64,000 nt of DNA from Bacteroidales bacterium (lineage in GTDB: Bacteria; Bacteroidota; Bacteroidia; Bacteroidales; JAADJA01): assembly GCA_020052415.1 (NCBI GenBank), contig JAGVPB010000013.1:62001-126000 (forward strand), in the 5' to 3' direction. Each line of letters opens with the position of its first letter. Position 1 is the stretch's first letter. The notes under the pieces were generated by a model. The model made no database searches. It worked only from the letters and a program-made list of their open reading frames with translations, and was not told the DNA's origin. The translations under genes were made by a program, and so were the position numbers. Of this stretch, positions 37,207 to 47,500 are shown piece after piece.

Positions 37207-39357
37207 ATGAAAATCACGAATTTATTTTATCCGTTAGTTATCACTGGACTCTTGTTCCATTTTTTCGCAGCATCGCAGGAGAAGATGCTCACCCTTCAGG
37301 ATGCCGTATATATGAACCCTGAAATTTTACCAAAAACGATGCGACAGTTAAAATGGATAAAAGAAAGTGACAACTATTCTTTTGTGAAAAATAATATGTT
37401 GTTAAAATGTTCAGCTGTTTCAGGTGCGACGGATACGCTTGTAACACTTGATGATTTGAATACCGGATTCGCCGATATTGACCTTGATTCGTTAAAAAGG
37501 TTTCCCGACATACAATTCATTGATGAATTCAGGATAAGGTTCTTTGAAAAAAATAAGCTCTTCCTTTATAACATTACATCAGGGAATCTCACTTACATCA
37601 ACTATTATTATGATGGAGCAGGGAACATTGACATCTGCGATAAAAACAACATGATTGCCTACACACTTGAAAATAATCTTTATGTTTCCAATAATAATGA
37701 GCAAATACAGGTGACCAAAGAAGATAATAAAGGAATTGTGTATGGACAAATTGTTCACCGAAACGAATTTGGAATTAACAAAGGAACATTCTGGTCGCCC
37801 GAAGGTAATTTCCTTGCCTTTTACCGTAAGGATGAAACTATGGTAGCCGATTATCCGTTGGTTGACATAGAAGCAAGAGAGGCGGAGGTCAAAAATATCA
37901 AATATCCGATGGCTGGAATGACAAGTGAGCAGGTTACTTTAGGTATATTTGATTTTAAATCACGGACAACACAATTTATAAGAACCGGTGACCCAAGGGA
38001 TCAATACCTGACCAGTGTGACCTGGGATCCGTCGGAAGCATACATTTATATCGGTCTATTAAACCGGGAGCAAAATCATCTTACTTTAAATAAGTACAGT
38101 ATTTCGACAGGCGAATTGGTTTATACACTTTTTGAGGAGCAGGATAAAAATTATGTTGAACCGGAACATCCGATGTATTTTTTAGATAGCCGCCCAAACC
38201 AGTTTATATGGTTTAGCGAACGAGACGAATTTCAGCACCTGTATTTGTACAGTACAAGCGGTCACATGATCCAGCAATTGACCGCCGGAGAGTGGGTTGT
38301 TACCGATTATCTTGCTACAGATGTAAAAGAAAAATTTGTTTATTTTCTTGCGACAAAAGACAGTCCGATACAACAAAATATTTATTCGGTTGAATTAAAA
38401 ACAGGGAAAATTTCAAGGATTAGTAAAGATCACGGGACACATAATGCCGTTATCAGTTATTCCGGGCAATACATCATTGATTCATATTCGAGTCTGGAAA
38501 TTGCAAAGGAATACAAGCTCTATAATTCAAATGGCAATCTTATCAGAATTTTGCAGAAAAATATTGATCCTTTAAGCGACTACAAACTCGGAACGACCAA
38601 TGTCTTTTCAATTTTTTCGGATGACAGTACTGAGCTTTACTGCCGCCTGATAAAACCTGCTGATTTTGACTCATCAAAAAAGTATCCGGTCTTTTTTTAT
38701 GTTTATGGCGGACCGCATTCTCAGTTAGTGAACGATTCCTGGCTTGGGGCTGCGGGAATTTTTCAGAATTATATGGCTCAGCAGGGTTATGTAGTTTTTA
38801 CTATGGATAACCGGGGAACCGCGCACCGCGGCCTTGAGTTTGAACAGGCAGTATTCAGGAAACTGGGCACTGTTGAGGTCGCAGATCAGATGAAGGGAGT
38901 TGATTATTTAAAATCACTTGATTTTGTTGATGCTGACAGGATCGGGCTGGATGGCTGGAGCTATGGCGGATTTTTGTCTCTTTCGCTGATGCTGAAAAAT
39001 CCCGGTGTTTTTAAATCTGCAACAGCAGGCGGACCGGTTATTGACTGGAAATATTATGAAGTGATGTATGGTGAACGGTACATGGATACACCTAAAGAAA
39101 ATCCGGAAGGATATAAAAATGCCTGCCTTCTGAATTATGCGTCACAACTACAGGATAAGCTCCTGATCTTTCATGGAACAGTGGATGAAACTGTTGTGTG
39201 GCAAAACAGCCTTTCATTTATAAAAAAGTGCGTTGATGAAGGGAAACAGGTTGAGTATTTTGTATATCCCGGACACGAGCATAATGTCAGAGGAAAGGAC
39301 AGGATATATTTATACCAAAAGATCAGGGATTTCGCCAATGAAAATCTTAAAAATTAA
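37207..39357 (+). CDS. Dipeptidyl peptidase IV-like S9 peptidase
   Basis: This periplasmic serine peptidase of 716 aa begins with a signal peptide (MKITNLFYPLVITGLLFHFF, then AASQ) when the ATG at 37207 is used. The DPP-IV beta-propeller spans about 40-450 and the alpha/beta-hydrolase domain about 470-716. The latter has the nucleophile Ser in DGWSYGGFLSLSLML, Asp in GTVDETVVWQNSL and His in VYPGHEHNVRGKD. Family members remove Xaa-Pro or Xaa-Ala dipeptides in peptide uptake. The 5' in-frame extension to 37186 begins with TTG and disrupts the signal sequence. Confidence 0.9.
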   Translation: MKITNLFYPLVITGLLFHFFAASQEKMLTLQDAVYMNPEILPKTMRQLKWIKESDNYSFVKNNMLLKCSAVSGATDTLVTLDDLNTGFADIDLDSLKRFPDIQFIDEFRIRFFEKNKLFLYNITSGNLTYINYYYDGAGNIDICDKNNMIAYTLENNLYVSNNNEQIQVTKEDNKGIVYGQIVHRNEFGINKGTFWSPEGNFLAFYRKDETMVADYPLVDIEAREAEVKNIKYPMAGMTSEQVTLGIFDFKSRTTQFIRTGDPRDQYLTSVTWDPSEAYIYIGLLNREQNHLTLNKYSISTGELVYTLFEEQDKNYVEPEHPMYFLDSRPNQFIWFSERDEFQHLYLYSTSGHMIQQLTAGEWVVTDYLATDVKEKFVYFLATKDSPIQQNIYSVELKTGKISRISKDHGTHNAVISYSGQYIIDSYSSLEIAKEYKLYNSNGNLIRILQKNIDPLSDYKLGTTNVFSIFSDDSTELYCRLIKPADFDSSKKYPVFFYVYGGPHSQLVNDSWLGAAGIFQNYMAQQGYVVFTMDNRGTAHRGLEFEQAVFRKLGTVEVADQMKGVDYLKSLDFVDADRIGLDGWSYGGFLSLSLMLKNPGVFKSATAGGPVIDWKYYEVMYGERYMDTPKENPEGYKNACLLNYASQLQDKLLIFHGTVDETVVWQNSLSFIKKCVDEGKQVEYFVYPGHEHNVRGKDRIYLYQKIRDFANENLKN

Positions 39358-39476
39358 TCTAAAGTCTAAAGTCTCAAGTTTAAATTCTCAAGCCTGTAGT
39401 TCCGGGTTCTGAGTTCTAATATCAAATTTCTTATATCTAATATCTAATTACTCATTGTCTCAAGTCTAAATACTCA
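39358..39476. repeat. Short-word intergenic repeats (CTAAAGT / CTAATAT / CTCAAGT)
   Basis: TCTAAAGTCTAAAGTCTCAAG and TATCTAATATCTAATTACTC are followed by CTCATTGTCTCAAGTCTAAA. It lies between convergent genes. No gene seen. Confidence 0.65.
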
Positions 39477-40568
39477 TTGCTCCGCAAGCTTCAGCATCTC
39501 ACTCCCGGCAAGCAGGAAAGCTCCCGTTACATATTCATCCGAATCTTCTTCGGCAACTTTTCCCGGTCCACGGGCAACAAGTTGTCCCCAGCAAACCTTA
39601 CCTTGCTCGTTTACCACATTACATAAACCTTTCCATGCTTTGTGAACTACGGGAATATAAATACCGGGATCGAGTAAGCCATTATTTATTCCCCAGGCCA
39701 TTGCATAGGTAAAGAAAGCTGTTCCGCTTGATTCAGGCATGGGATACTCATCCTGATCTGCAAGATTGCTTCTCCACAAACCGTCACTTCCCTGCCGTTT
39801 TGCAAGTGATGCAGCCATTTCTTTTAACAGTTCAGCATAATGGTTGTAATAAGAATTGCTTTTTGGCAGATGTCTCAGAATTCGCGGAAGGCTGGCTATA
39901 GCCCAACCGTTGCCCCGTGACCACAGCACTTTTTTACCATTTTTACTTTTTTCAATAAAACGGGCTTCATTGTCACGGTAGAAAAGACTCTCCGATTTAT
40001 CGTAAAGCTGTTCTTTAGTTTCCGTGAAAATCCGGTTCATAAAATCAATGTATTTCTTTTCACCGGTGATTTTCCCCAACATGGCGTAAGCCGGTGCTCC
40101 AACATAGAGTGCATCAATATAATCCCAGCCGCTCAAATACGCAGGTTCGGTTCGCAACAGTTGTGAATCCATATATACTCCGGCTTTCCTGATCATAGAA
40201 GAATCATGTTTCACATAAAAGATTTCAAAATAAGTCTGGGCGCAAGTCAGCCTGTTAGCCGGATAAATCAATTCATTGCCAATCCGCCATTCATTTTCCT
40301 CCGCCCAGTTTATAGCCTGGTTCAAAAGATCGGTATCTCCTGTGGCCTGATAAAATGCCATGATTCCGGTAAACCATGTACCTCTTTTCCAGTTCCGGTT
40401 TTCAGACCCTCCAGCATTTTCCTTTTGATGCTGATTAACTCTGTACATGATGGCAGTAATATAATCCTTATCAAATTCCTTAGAGGTATCCTGTGAATGA
40501 ATTAAAGCAGGGTAAATAAACAGGAGCGATAAAACTGCCGGGAAAAAAGGAAAAAATGTTTTCTTCAT
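39474..40568 (-). CDS. GH88/GH105-like unsaturated glucuronyl/rhamnogalacturonyl hydrolase
   Basis: This exported (alpha/alpha)6-barrel hydrolase of 364 aa removes unsaturated uronic acid from oligosaccharides left by polysaccharide lyases. The signal peptide is 1-25 (IHSQ). Motifs include NWKRGTWFTGIMAFYQATGD, RLTCAQTYFEIFY, YIDALYVGAPAYAMLGKITG (the catalytic Asp of this family lies in DALYVGAP), LWSRGNGWAIASLPRILRHL and PESSGTAFFTYAMAWGINNG. It suggests pectin or similar polysaccharide breakdown. No other polysaccharide-utilisation gene is adjacent. Confidence 0.9.
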   Translation of the reverse strand: MKKTFFPFFPAVLSLLFIYPALIHSQDTSKEFDKDYITAIMYRVNQHQKENAGGSENRNWKRGTWFTGIMAFYQATGDTDLLNQAINWAEENEWRIGNELIYPANRLTCAQTYFEIFYVKHDSSMIRKAGVYMDSQLLRTEPAYLSGWDYIDALYVGAPAYAMLGKITGEKKYIDFMNRIFTETKEQLYDKSESLFYRDNEARFIEKSKNGKKVLWSRGNGWAIASLPRILRHLPKSNSYYNHYAELLKEMAASLAKRQGSDGLWRSNLADQDEYPMPESSGTAFFTYAMAWGINNGLLDPGIYIPVVHKAWKGLCNVVNEQGKVCWGQLVARGPGKVAEEDSDEYVTGAFLLAGSEMLKLAEQ

Positions 40569-40653
40569 AACCCATTTTTTATCACAAGATCAGACAAACA
40601 CAAATCCAACCTGATGAATACCGGTACAAGCGAAATGAATGTTATACGTTAAG

Positions 40654-40741
40654 CGGAGAGTGAGGGATTCGAACCCTCGGATCCGCAATGCAGATCAACA
40701 GTTTTCGAGACTGCCCCGTTCGACCGCTCCGGCAACTCTCC
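40654..40741 (-). tRNA. tRNA-Ser (anticodon CGA)
   Basis: This is an 88-nt tRNA with a long variable arm. The acceptor is GGAGAGT/ACTCTCC, the anticodon arm is GCAGT-CTCGAAA-ACTGT, the variable arm TGATCTGCATTGCGGATCC follows, and the T arm is GAGGG-TTCGAAT-CCCTC. The discriminator is G. CCA is not encoded. A -7 box TACTTTTG is at 40780-40787 on the minus strand. Confidence 0.95.
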
Positions 40742-40852
40742 GTAAAACAATGTACGAAAATATTTGTTTTCGTGGTGCACAAAAGTATGGAAACATTTTA
40801 ATGTTTATTATTTTTGAACTCCACATTTTACAGAAAAAATAAACTATCGGAT

Positions 40853-41221
40853 ATGCAAGCTGACAATCCTCAAAAATCCTTTACTGACAGGGCAAAGTGG
40901 CGCTCATGGCTCGAAAAGAATCATTCATCCGCCAAAGGTATATGGGTTATATATTTTAAAAAACATACCGGTAAACCAACCATGACCTATGCTGAGGCTG
41001 TGGAAGAGGCATTATGCTTTGGATGGATTGACAGCCTGACAAAAAAACTCGATGAAGAACGGTATATGCAAAAATTCACACCCAGAAAAAACAATAGCAA
41101 CTGGTCGGAATTAAATAAGAAAAGAGTTGAAAAGCTCATTGCAGAAGGTAAAATGGAAAACGCCGGCTTTGATCAAATTGAGAAAGCCAAAAAAAGTGGT
41201 AAATGGGATGAAATAAAATGA
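40853..41221 (+). CDS. YdeI/OmdA-like small protein, short form
   Basis: This 122 aa protein matches the N-terminal part of YdeI-family (bacteriocin-protection, OmpD-associated-like) proteins: DRAKWRSWLEKNHSSAKGIW, VIYFKKHTGKPTMTYAEAVE, EALCFGWIDSLTKKLDEERY and the late KKRVEKLIAEGKMENAG. Full-length relatives run to about 190 aa, so the C-terminal domain is absent here and the stop comes soon after KWDEIK. The start at 40853 (MQADNPQ) is preferred to the upstream in-frame ATG at 40814. The role in the host is not clear. Confidence 0.72.
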   Translation: MQADNPQKSFTDRAKWRSWLEKNHSSAKGIWVIYFKKHTGKPTMTYAEAVEEALCFGWIDSLTKKLDEERYMQKFTPRKNNSNWSELNKKRVEKLIAEGKMENAGFDQIEKAKKSGKWDEIK

Positions 41222-41233
41222 GTTTTATCTGAA

Positions 41234-42217
41234 CTAATCTTTCTTCTCCGTTTGCTTTTCGTGGGTAATTACTCTCTCTTTAGATGATGAATCAAGAGCT
41301 TTAAGGGCAATTTGTTTAACGCTATCTTCAGATACATTTACTTTTTGAGTAAGCTGTTTAATTAATGTTTCCTGATCTTTAATTTTTTCTTTCAGCGATT
41401 CTATTATCTGATCCTTGAGAACTGATTCACCGTTCTCTTTAGCATTGTTTAATTGTTTCTCAAAATCAAATTGCAATTTAAGATTCTCTGTTGTAAGTTT
41501 TATTGCTTTTGAAACTTCTGATTCCAATAACTTTGGAAATTCCGTGCTTTTCTTTCTTAATTCGGCTAATTCAGCTTCACTATCTTTTAATTTTATTTCA
41601 CGTTCTATTATTTCTTTTTCAAAAGCAGTTTTTTTACCGGCCAGTTCTTTTTCCTGCTGGTTTTTCTTTTCCTCATAAATATCCTGTTCTTTTTTTCTTT
41701 TAAGTTTAAGCTCGTACAAATACTCTTCCTCTTCACGCTTACGCTCTTTATTTCCAAGTTCTTTATTTTCTTTGCTTTCTTTTTCAAAGAGTTTCTTTTC
41801 ACTTTCCCACATTAAGCTGGTAGTTTCAATTTCCTTTTCAAATGCTTCCTTTTTTTCTTTCTGGGCTGCAATTAAAGCTGCCAGTGAGTGAGCATTTGCA
41901 GTGATATTATACATCTCCGCCAGGTTATCTTTTTCAACATGGATTGTTTCCTGGACTTTTTGAAGTTCTTTAAAAGAAGTCACCATTTGGTTTTCCAGTT
42001 TATCTAAAGCCCCGGTAATGCTTGTTTTTAAACCCGCAATGTTTTGTATTATCAATTCAACCGATAGACTACCTACTTCCTGGATTATCTTTTCTGTCTT
42101 TGATTTAGTTTGCTCCTTAACGGGTTCGTCATCCTTTTTCGCGATTTGTTCAATCATTTGATTGTATGCATCGAGAATTTCCTTTTTGGTGCTTGTAACT
42201 GAAACTTGTTTAGCCAT
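41234..42217 (-). CDS. Coiled-coil protein of unknown function
   Basis: The protein has 327 aa. It is mostly alpha-helical and strongly charged, with long heptad-rich coiled-coil segments (about 85-290, for example KEKKEAFEKEIETTSLMWES and ERKREEEEYLYELKLKRKKE). The N-terminal 60 residues are less regular. It has no signal peptide or membrane segment and no family that I recognise. It is downstream of a ribbon-helix-helix gene, a membrane protein gene and an SPFH gene on the same strand, with short gaps, which suggests a shared unit. Confidence 0.7.
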   Translation of the reverse strand: MAKQVSVTSTKKEILDAYNQMIEQIAKKDDEPVKEQTKSKTEKIIQEVGSLSVELIIQNIAGLKTSITGALDKLENQMVTSFKELQKVQETIHVEKDNLAEMYNITANAHSLAALIAAQKEKKEAFEKEIETTSLMWESEKKLFEKESKENKELGNKERKREEEEYLYELKLKRKKEQDIYEEKKNQQEKELAGKKTAFEKEIIEREIKLKDSEAELAELRKKSTEFPKLLESEVSKAIKLTTENLKLQFDFEKQLNNAKENGESVLKDQIIESLKEKIKDQETLIKQLTQKVNVSEDSVKQIALKALDSSSKERVITHEKQTEKKD

Positions 42218-42276
42218 AACTTAATTTTTATTGAAATTGAATATTTGAATTTTGGTTTCAAAATTATGACATTTAA

Positions 42277-42462
42277 TCAACTTTGAATATGTTGATCATC
42301 AGAATTTTTATCCTTGTTCAATCGGTCCGTCTCCCTCAGCGCCTTTTGAATGAGCCACTCCAGTTGGCCGTTCACGCTCCGGAATTCATCCGCGGCCCAT
42401 TTTTCAATAGCTGCCAGCACTTCAGGATCAACCCTCAATACAAATGGTTTCTTTTTTGACAT
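42277..42462 (-). CDS. Arc-like ribbon-helix-helix protein
   Basis: This 61 aa protein has the RHH pattern FVLRVDPEVLAAIEKWAADE followed by FRSVNGQLEWLIQKALRETD. Similar Arc-family proteins lie near SPFH genes in other Bacteroidota. It may regulate this cluster, or may be an antitoxin without a partner. No recognisable toxin is next to it. Confidence 0.72.
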   Translation of the reverse strand: MSKKKPFVLRVDPEVLAAIEKWAADEFRSVNGQLEWLIQKALRETDRLNKDKNSDDQHIQS

Positions 42463-42589
42463 ATTAAATAAGTCACTAAATTTTCTCTTTATAGTTATCT
42501 ATTGTCATCGAACTAAAATCCAATTTCCATTTTATTCAGGTTTGCATAAAAATTTGAGACCAGTCCCCAATTCATTCCATCATTTCTAC

Positions 42590-42648
42590 AATTAAACAAT
42601 TCAGCAATTTAACAATTCAACCATTTAACAATTTAACCATTTAACCTC
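42590..42648. repeat. Short-word repeat (CAATTTAACAATTCAACCATTTAAC)
   Basis: Tandem words of the form CAATTTAAC and CCATTTAAC lie between the ribbon-helix-helix gene and the membrane protein gene. They run to the 3' end of the latter. Confidence 0.6.
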
Positions 42649-43183
42649 CCCCGACCATCATTTTTTTCATCGCTGTATCAATCGCTTCTTTTCGCTGAGT
42701 TCCGAACAGTATCCTTGTACCGTTTTTCAGATAAAGTTGTAATCCTATATTTCCGCTTACATTGTAAGCGAGGCCTGCTTTACGTAACCTCCGAGATCTT
42801 TGCCGGAATCCCCAGCCACCATATTCCCTGATGGGCTTATATTGCCTTACTTCATATCGTTCAATTTCTTCACGGCTGATTTTTCTTTCCTTGAAAATAA
42901 AAGGAAGATAGCGGTAATAAAAACCCGGCTCCCTGATCTCAGTAATCATTTTAGCTTCGAGCATGAGAAGTAATACACCAATAATTCCCAGGTTTAAGGC
43001 AATGGTAATAAGGATCAGATTATTGTCCGACATAGGCTCATCACCCCAGGGCTTTCCAAGTGAAAGCTGCTGATACAATCCAATTCCGAAGATTATATTG
43101 ATTAGAGCCAAAACCGGAAACATGATCAGCCAGGCGATACCTGGTTTAACTTTTTGTTCCTCATGATAAAATTGCTTTTCCAT
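42641..43183 (-). CDS. Membrane protein with two helices and PH-like tail
   Basis: The protein has 180 aa. It has two predicted transmembrane helices (about 17-38, AWLIMFPVLALINIIFGIGL, and 57-76, LILITIALNLGIIGVLLLML). A cytosolic beta-rich part follows (about 85-180: FYYRYLPFIFKERKISREEI, IGLQLYLKNGTRILFGTQRK, EAIDTAMKKM) that resembles a PH-like or bacterial photosystem-type fold. I did not recognise a named family with confidence. It lies 18 bp after the SPFH gene on the same strand and is probably co-transcribed. Confidence 0.68.
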   Translation of the reverse strand: MEKQFYHEEQKVKPGIAWLIMFPVLALINIIFGIGLYQQLSLGKPWGDEPMSDNNLILITIALNLGIIGVLLLMLEAKMITEIREPGFYYRYLPFIFKERKISREEIERYEVRQYKPIREYGGWGFRQRSRRLRKAGLAYNVSGNIGLQLYLKNGTRILFGTQRKEAIDTAMKKMMVGGG

Positions 43184-43201
43184 GTGAATCCCTTTTAATT
43201 C

Positions 43202-44068
43202 TTAATGGTATAATGTACCTGTATTGACAACCGGAGTTGCATCCTTATCCGAGCAAAGAACCACCATCAGGTTGCTGACCATAGAAGCCTTTTTTTCTTC
43301 ATCCAGATCAACGATATTCTTTTTCGACAAACTATCAAGAGCCATTTCTACCATGCTCACAGCGCCTTCAACTATTTTAAACCGTGCAGCAACAACGGCA
43401 GTCGCCTGCTGACGTCTCAACATTGCGTTTGCAATCTCAGAAGCATAAGCCAGGTAATTGATCCTTGCTTCGATTACTTTTATACCGGCAATGGCAAGCC
43501 TTTCAGTTATTTCGCCCTCCAGCATTTTGTTTACGTCTTCAGCTCCGCCACGCAGAGTTATTTTAGCGTCTTCAGCCTCGAGGTTGTCATAAGGATATTC
43601 ACCGGCAAGCTTTCGAACTGCGGCCTCACTCTGAATGGTTACAAAATGTTCGTAATCATTGACCTCAAATGCAGCCTTGAAAGTATTTTCAACTTTCCAA
43701 ACCAGTACCACTCCGATCATTACCGGGTTACCGATCTTGTCATTGACTTTTATCGGCTCGCTGTTAAGATTTCGGGCACGAAGGGAGATTTTCTTCCGTG
43801 TAAAAAATGGGTTAATCCACCAGAATCCATTTTCTTTAATCGTTCCTTTATATGCGCCAAATAGCACCAGAACACTTGATTCGTTAGGATTGACGATAGC
43901 AAAGCCTCCGATACAAAAAACGGCAACAAACAAAATTATAGCTGCCCCTACCTTGATAGGAATTGAAGGAATAAAAATCAATGTAAGAACCGTTGCAATA
44001 ATTAAAACAAACTCAATGAATAGAGCCAAATAGCCCGATTTTGCTTTAAAGTCTTTTTCTGTTTTCAT
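43202..44068 (-). CDS. SPFH/band-7 (stomatin-like) membrane protein
   Basis: This 288 aa protein has two N-terminal hydrophobic stretches (about 14-32 and 36-57). An SPFH domain (about 55-255) follows: IVNPNESSVLVLFGAYKGTI, ENGFWWINPFFTRKKISLRA, RNLNSEPIKVNDKIGNPVMI, EAAVRKLAGEYPYDN and the ending GIKVIEARINYLAYASEIAN. Family members oligomerise into membrane scaffolds. It is the first gene of a minus-strand cluster with a small membrane protein, an RHH protein and a coiled-coil protein. Confidence 0.9.
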   Translation of the reverse strand: MKTEKDFKAKSGYLALFIEFVLIIATVLTLIFIPSIPIKVGAAIILFVAVFCIGGFAIVNPNESSVLVLFGAYKGTIKENGFWWINPFFTRKKISLRARNLNSEPIKVNDKIGNPVMIGVVLVWKVENTFKAAFEVNDYEHFVTIQSEAAVRKLAGEYPYDNLEAEDAKITLRGGAEDVNKMLEGEITERLAIAGIKVIEARINYLAYASEIANAMLRRQQATAVVAARFKIVEGAVSMVEMALDSLSKKNIVDLDEEKKASMVSNLMVVLCSDKDATPVVNTGTLYH

Positions 44069-44087
44069 ATTTTTTTAAATTTAAAAT

Positions 44088-44116
44088 GATATTAAATTGA
44101 TATTACAATGATACAA
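44088..44116. promoter_or_regulatory. Three short TGATATT/TGATAC direct repeats before the SPFH gene
   Basis: TGATATTA at 44088 and 44098 and TGATAC at about 44109 repeat with a 10-11 bp period, one helical turn, just upstream of the SPFH ATG. This could be a binding array for the RHH protein of the same cluster. It is short and AT-rich, so it may be chance. Confidence 0.25.
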
Positions 44117-44181
44117 CAATTAATATAGCAAAGTCAAGTTTTTTTAGAAAATATTTTATAAAAAATTGTAAAATCCAGTAA

Positions 44182-44304
44182 ATCAGCCATAAATCATTTC
44201 ATCTTTCAGACTTAGCTGAACTCGATCAAATTTCTCATGATTTAAAAAGTGGCGCTGACGTGGGTTATACATGGGAAGAAGTAAAAACGAAATCAATAAC
44301 TTAA
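44182..44304 (+). pseudogene. Possible antitoxin C-terminal relic
   Basis: An open frame reads HLSDLAELDQISHDLKSGAD then VGYTWEEVKTKSIT and stop. The ending resembles the GySWEEV end of small addiction-module antitoxins. The start is missing (stop at 44179-44181), and the next 110 bp gives a broken frame that might be toxin debris. The rest of the 471-bp gap (44069-44539) shows a weak -7 (TATCTTTA at 44507-44514) and nothing else. Confidence 0.28.
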
Positions 44305-44539
44305 AGTTAAACGAAAGAAGAAAGGTTGAGACCACACCTGGAAAGTTTTTGTTGAATTTCCAATGCCATTTATAATAACTGCGAAAATTGTTGCCGGGTT
44401 GCAATAGCAAGTAGGTTTTAAACTTTTACAAACAGTTGGATCTAAAATTTTTTGTAGCATCCTTGCTTTTATAGAAAAGTATAAAGATCCGCTGTACCAC
44501 TAAAATTATCTTTAACTTTACTCCTTTAAAAATTGTGAC

Positions 44540-47500
44540 ATGAAAAATATTCAGTCCCTTTATAAATTTTTGTTCATTGTGCTGTTTATCTCCTTATCTT
44601 ACACCCTCCATTCCCAATACTCCCTAGATTTCAACGGCGAAGGCGATTATGTTGCGCTTAACGGGTCGGACCTTACCCCTCCATGGACTTTAGAGGTGAT
44701 GGTCAATAAGAATGAAACCGACAACTATCAGCACCTTCTTACAAGCACGGATGGAAACAGCGGCATTCGTCTCGAACAATGGTTTGGGAATAAAGTCGGA
44801 TTTACACAAGCAGGTGTCATGGACTGGTATTTCAATTATATCTGTCCAATCGGGCAATGGATTCCCCTGGCAATTACCAATAATGGAACGACTTCAAAAC
44901 TCTACATCAACGGCATATTGAATAGTTCAGTGAACGCTTCGATTAATTTCCCGATGAAATGGATCAGCAAGAATACCAATGATGCCTCTCTGAAAGCTAA
45001 AATAGATGAGCTTAGGATTTGGAATATGGTTCTCAGTGATGCCATTATTCTTCAATATGCCGGGCAACCTGTGGAACCTTCTCATCCGAACTACTCAAAC
45101 CTTCAGCACTATTACAAGTTCGATGAGGGAAGTGGAACCACCTGTTACGACTCGAAAGGAACACTGAACGGAACAATTTACGGCGCAGTTTATTATATTG
45201 ATACTGACCATGATGCGGGTATAACCAAGCTTGTTGCTCCTGAAAACTCGCCTGATAACTACTCGTGGTCAGAGCCATTGATAGTTAGGGTAAAGAATTT
45301 CGGATTTGAGAACATTACCGAAGATTTTAATGTCGCCTACTCACTGGATGGAATCCTTCAGGAAACCGTTATCATACCTGCCGCGACAACTCCTCTCCTA
45401 TCAAATCAGACTATTGATGTGGAATTTGCTCCTGTGAACCTGAACACTTCCGGTTCGTACAACTTTAAATTTTTTACTTCCCTTCCGAACGATGAAAACC
45501 TTCAAAACGACACCCTGACAAAAATGCTGGTAAGCGTTTCAACCGTTATCGGCAACATCACATCATTTGCTGTGGACACCTGTACAGCCTTAATCACGTG
45601 TGGAACAGCCAAGGTAAGGGTGATCTTTTACAAGGACGATATGTTCCGAATCTGGCTGGGACCCAATGGAAATTTTTCGAACCCGGCAGGAAATAATATT
45701 GTTGTAAGTTACACTTATCCACTTATTGACATCACCTGGTCGGATGAAGGAAGTTATTATAAAGTTTCGACCGGCGAACTTGTTTTACGGGCTTATAAAA
45801 CTCCCCTGAAGTTTGCCCTTTATCAAAACGATAATCAAACCTTGATCTGGAACGAATATCAGGGACTCGACTGGGGAACCCGGACATTTCAATATCTTGA
45901 AACAGTTGAAAATGAATATTTCTTTGGCGGAGGAATGCAAAACGGATATTTTTCACACAAGGGAAATAAAATAAAAATCTCGAAGGAAACGGAAAACTGG
46001 GATGACGGAGCCGTTCCGAATCCCGTTCCGTTTTACATGAGTACTGCCGGTTTTGGCGCCTTCAGAAATACTTTTTCGCCGGGAGAATATGATTTCACAG
46101 GTAACGAATATTCAGGAACTGCACACCAGGAAAGCCGTTTCGACTGTTTTTATTTCTATGGGCCTTCGCTTAAAGAAATTTTAAACGGATATACCGAACT
46201 CACCGGACGACCATCGCTTATACCCCGCTGGGGGCTTGAGCTTGGCGATGCCGATTGCTACAACCTGAACGGACAGACCACCATGGATGTTATTGAACTG
46301 GTTGCCGATCCCTATCGCGAAAATGACCTTCCCGGCGGCTGGATACTTCCGAATGACGGTTATGGCTGTGGTTATACCGATCTTCCGACTGTTGTAAGTG
46401 AACTTCATGAAAGGGGATTTTGGACAGGATTGTGGACTGAGAATGGCGTCAGCCAGATTGCCTGGGAGGTCGGAACCGCCGGCACAAGGGCATGCAAGCT
46501 CGATGTGGCATGGGTGGGATCGGGTTACCTGAATGCTTTGAATGCCTGCAAGGCAGCTTATGATGGAATTGAAACCAATTGCAACGACCGGGCTTTTATT
46601 TGGTCAGTATGCGGCTGGGCGGGAACACAGAGATATTCCGTGGTCTGGAGTGGAGACCAATCCGGTAGCTATGAATATATCCGTTTCCATATTCCGACAT
46701 TTATCGGATCGGGTTTATCGGGCTTTAATTATGCTTCCAGCGATGTGGACGGGATTTTTGGAGGAAGCGGAACTACTTATGTCCGTGATCTGCAATGGAA
46801 AACCTTTATCCCGGTTACATATTGCATGTCGGGCTGGGCAACCAGCGACAAACATCCCTGGAACTATGGAACAACCATCATGGACATCAACCGGAACTAT
46901 CTGAAACTGAAATTGCGGCTGACTCCTTATCTCTATACTTATTGCAATGAATCCTACGAAACAGGTACACCGGTGGTCAGAGCGATGATCCTGGAATTTC
47001 CTGACGATCCTTTTTACCTCGACAAAACAACTCAGTACCAGTTTATGAGCGGAGAATGGCTCCTGGTCACTCCCGTTTATAAGGCAGCCATGGAACGCGA
47101 CAGCATTTACTTTCCTGCCGGTAAATGGATTGATTACTGGAATGGAACTGTTTATGATGGTTCGCTGATACTGGATAATTATCCTGCCGATCTTACCAAA
47201 TGCCCGGTATTTGTTAAAGCCGGAGCAATCATACCGATGTACCCTGAAATGCTTTATGACAATCAGTTTCCCAAAGATCCGGTTACTTTTGATATTTATC
47301 CGCATGGCTATTCCTCATTTGAATTGTATGAAGATGATGGAATATCGCGTGAGCACAGGAACGGAGCTTTTGCCAAGACTTTGATTGAGTCGGAAGGACC
47401 GGTTTTCGGAAATGGGGGCGACATTATCATTGATGTCGGTGAAAGCGCCGGTAATTATGAAGGCAAACCTGAAATCCGTTCTAATTTGTTCGAAGTACAT

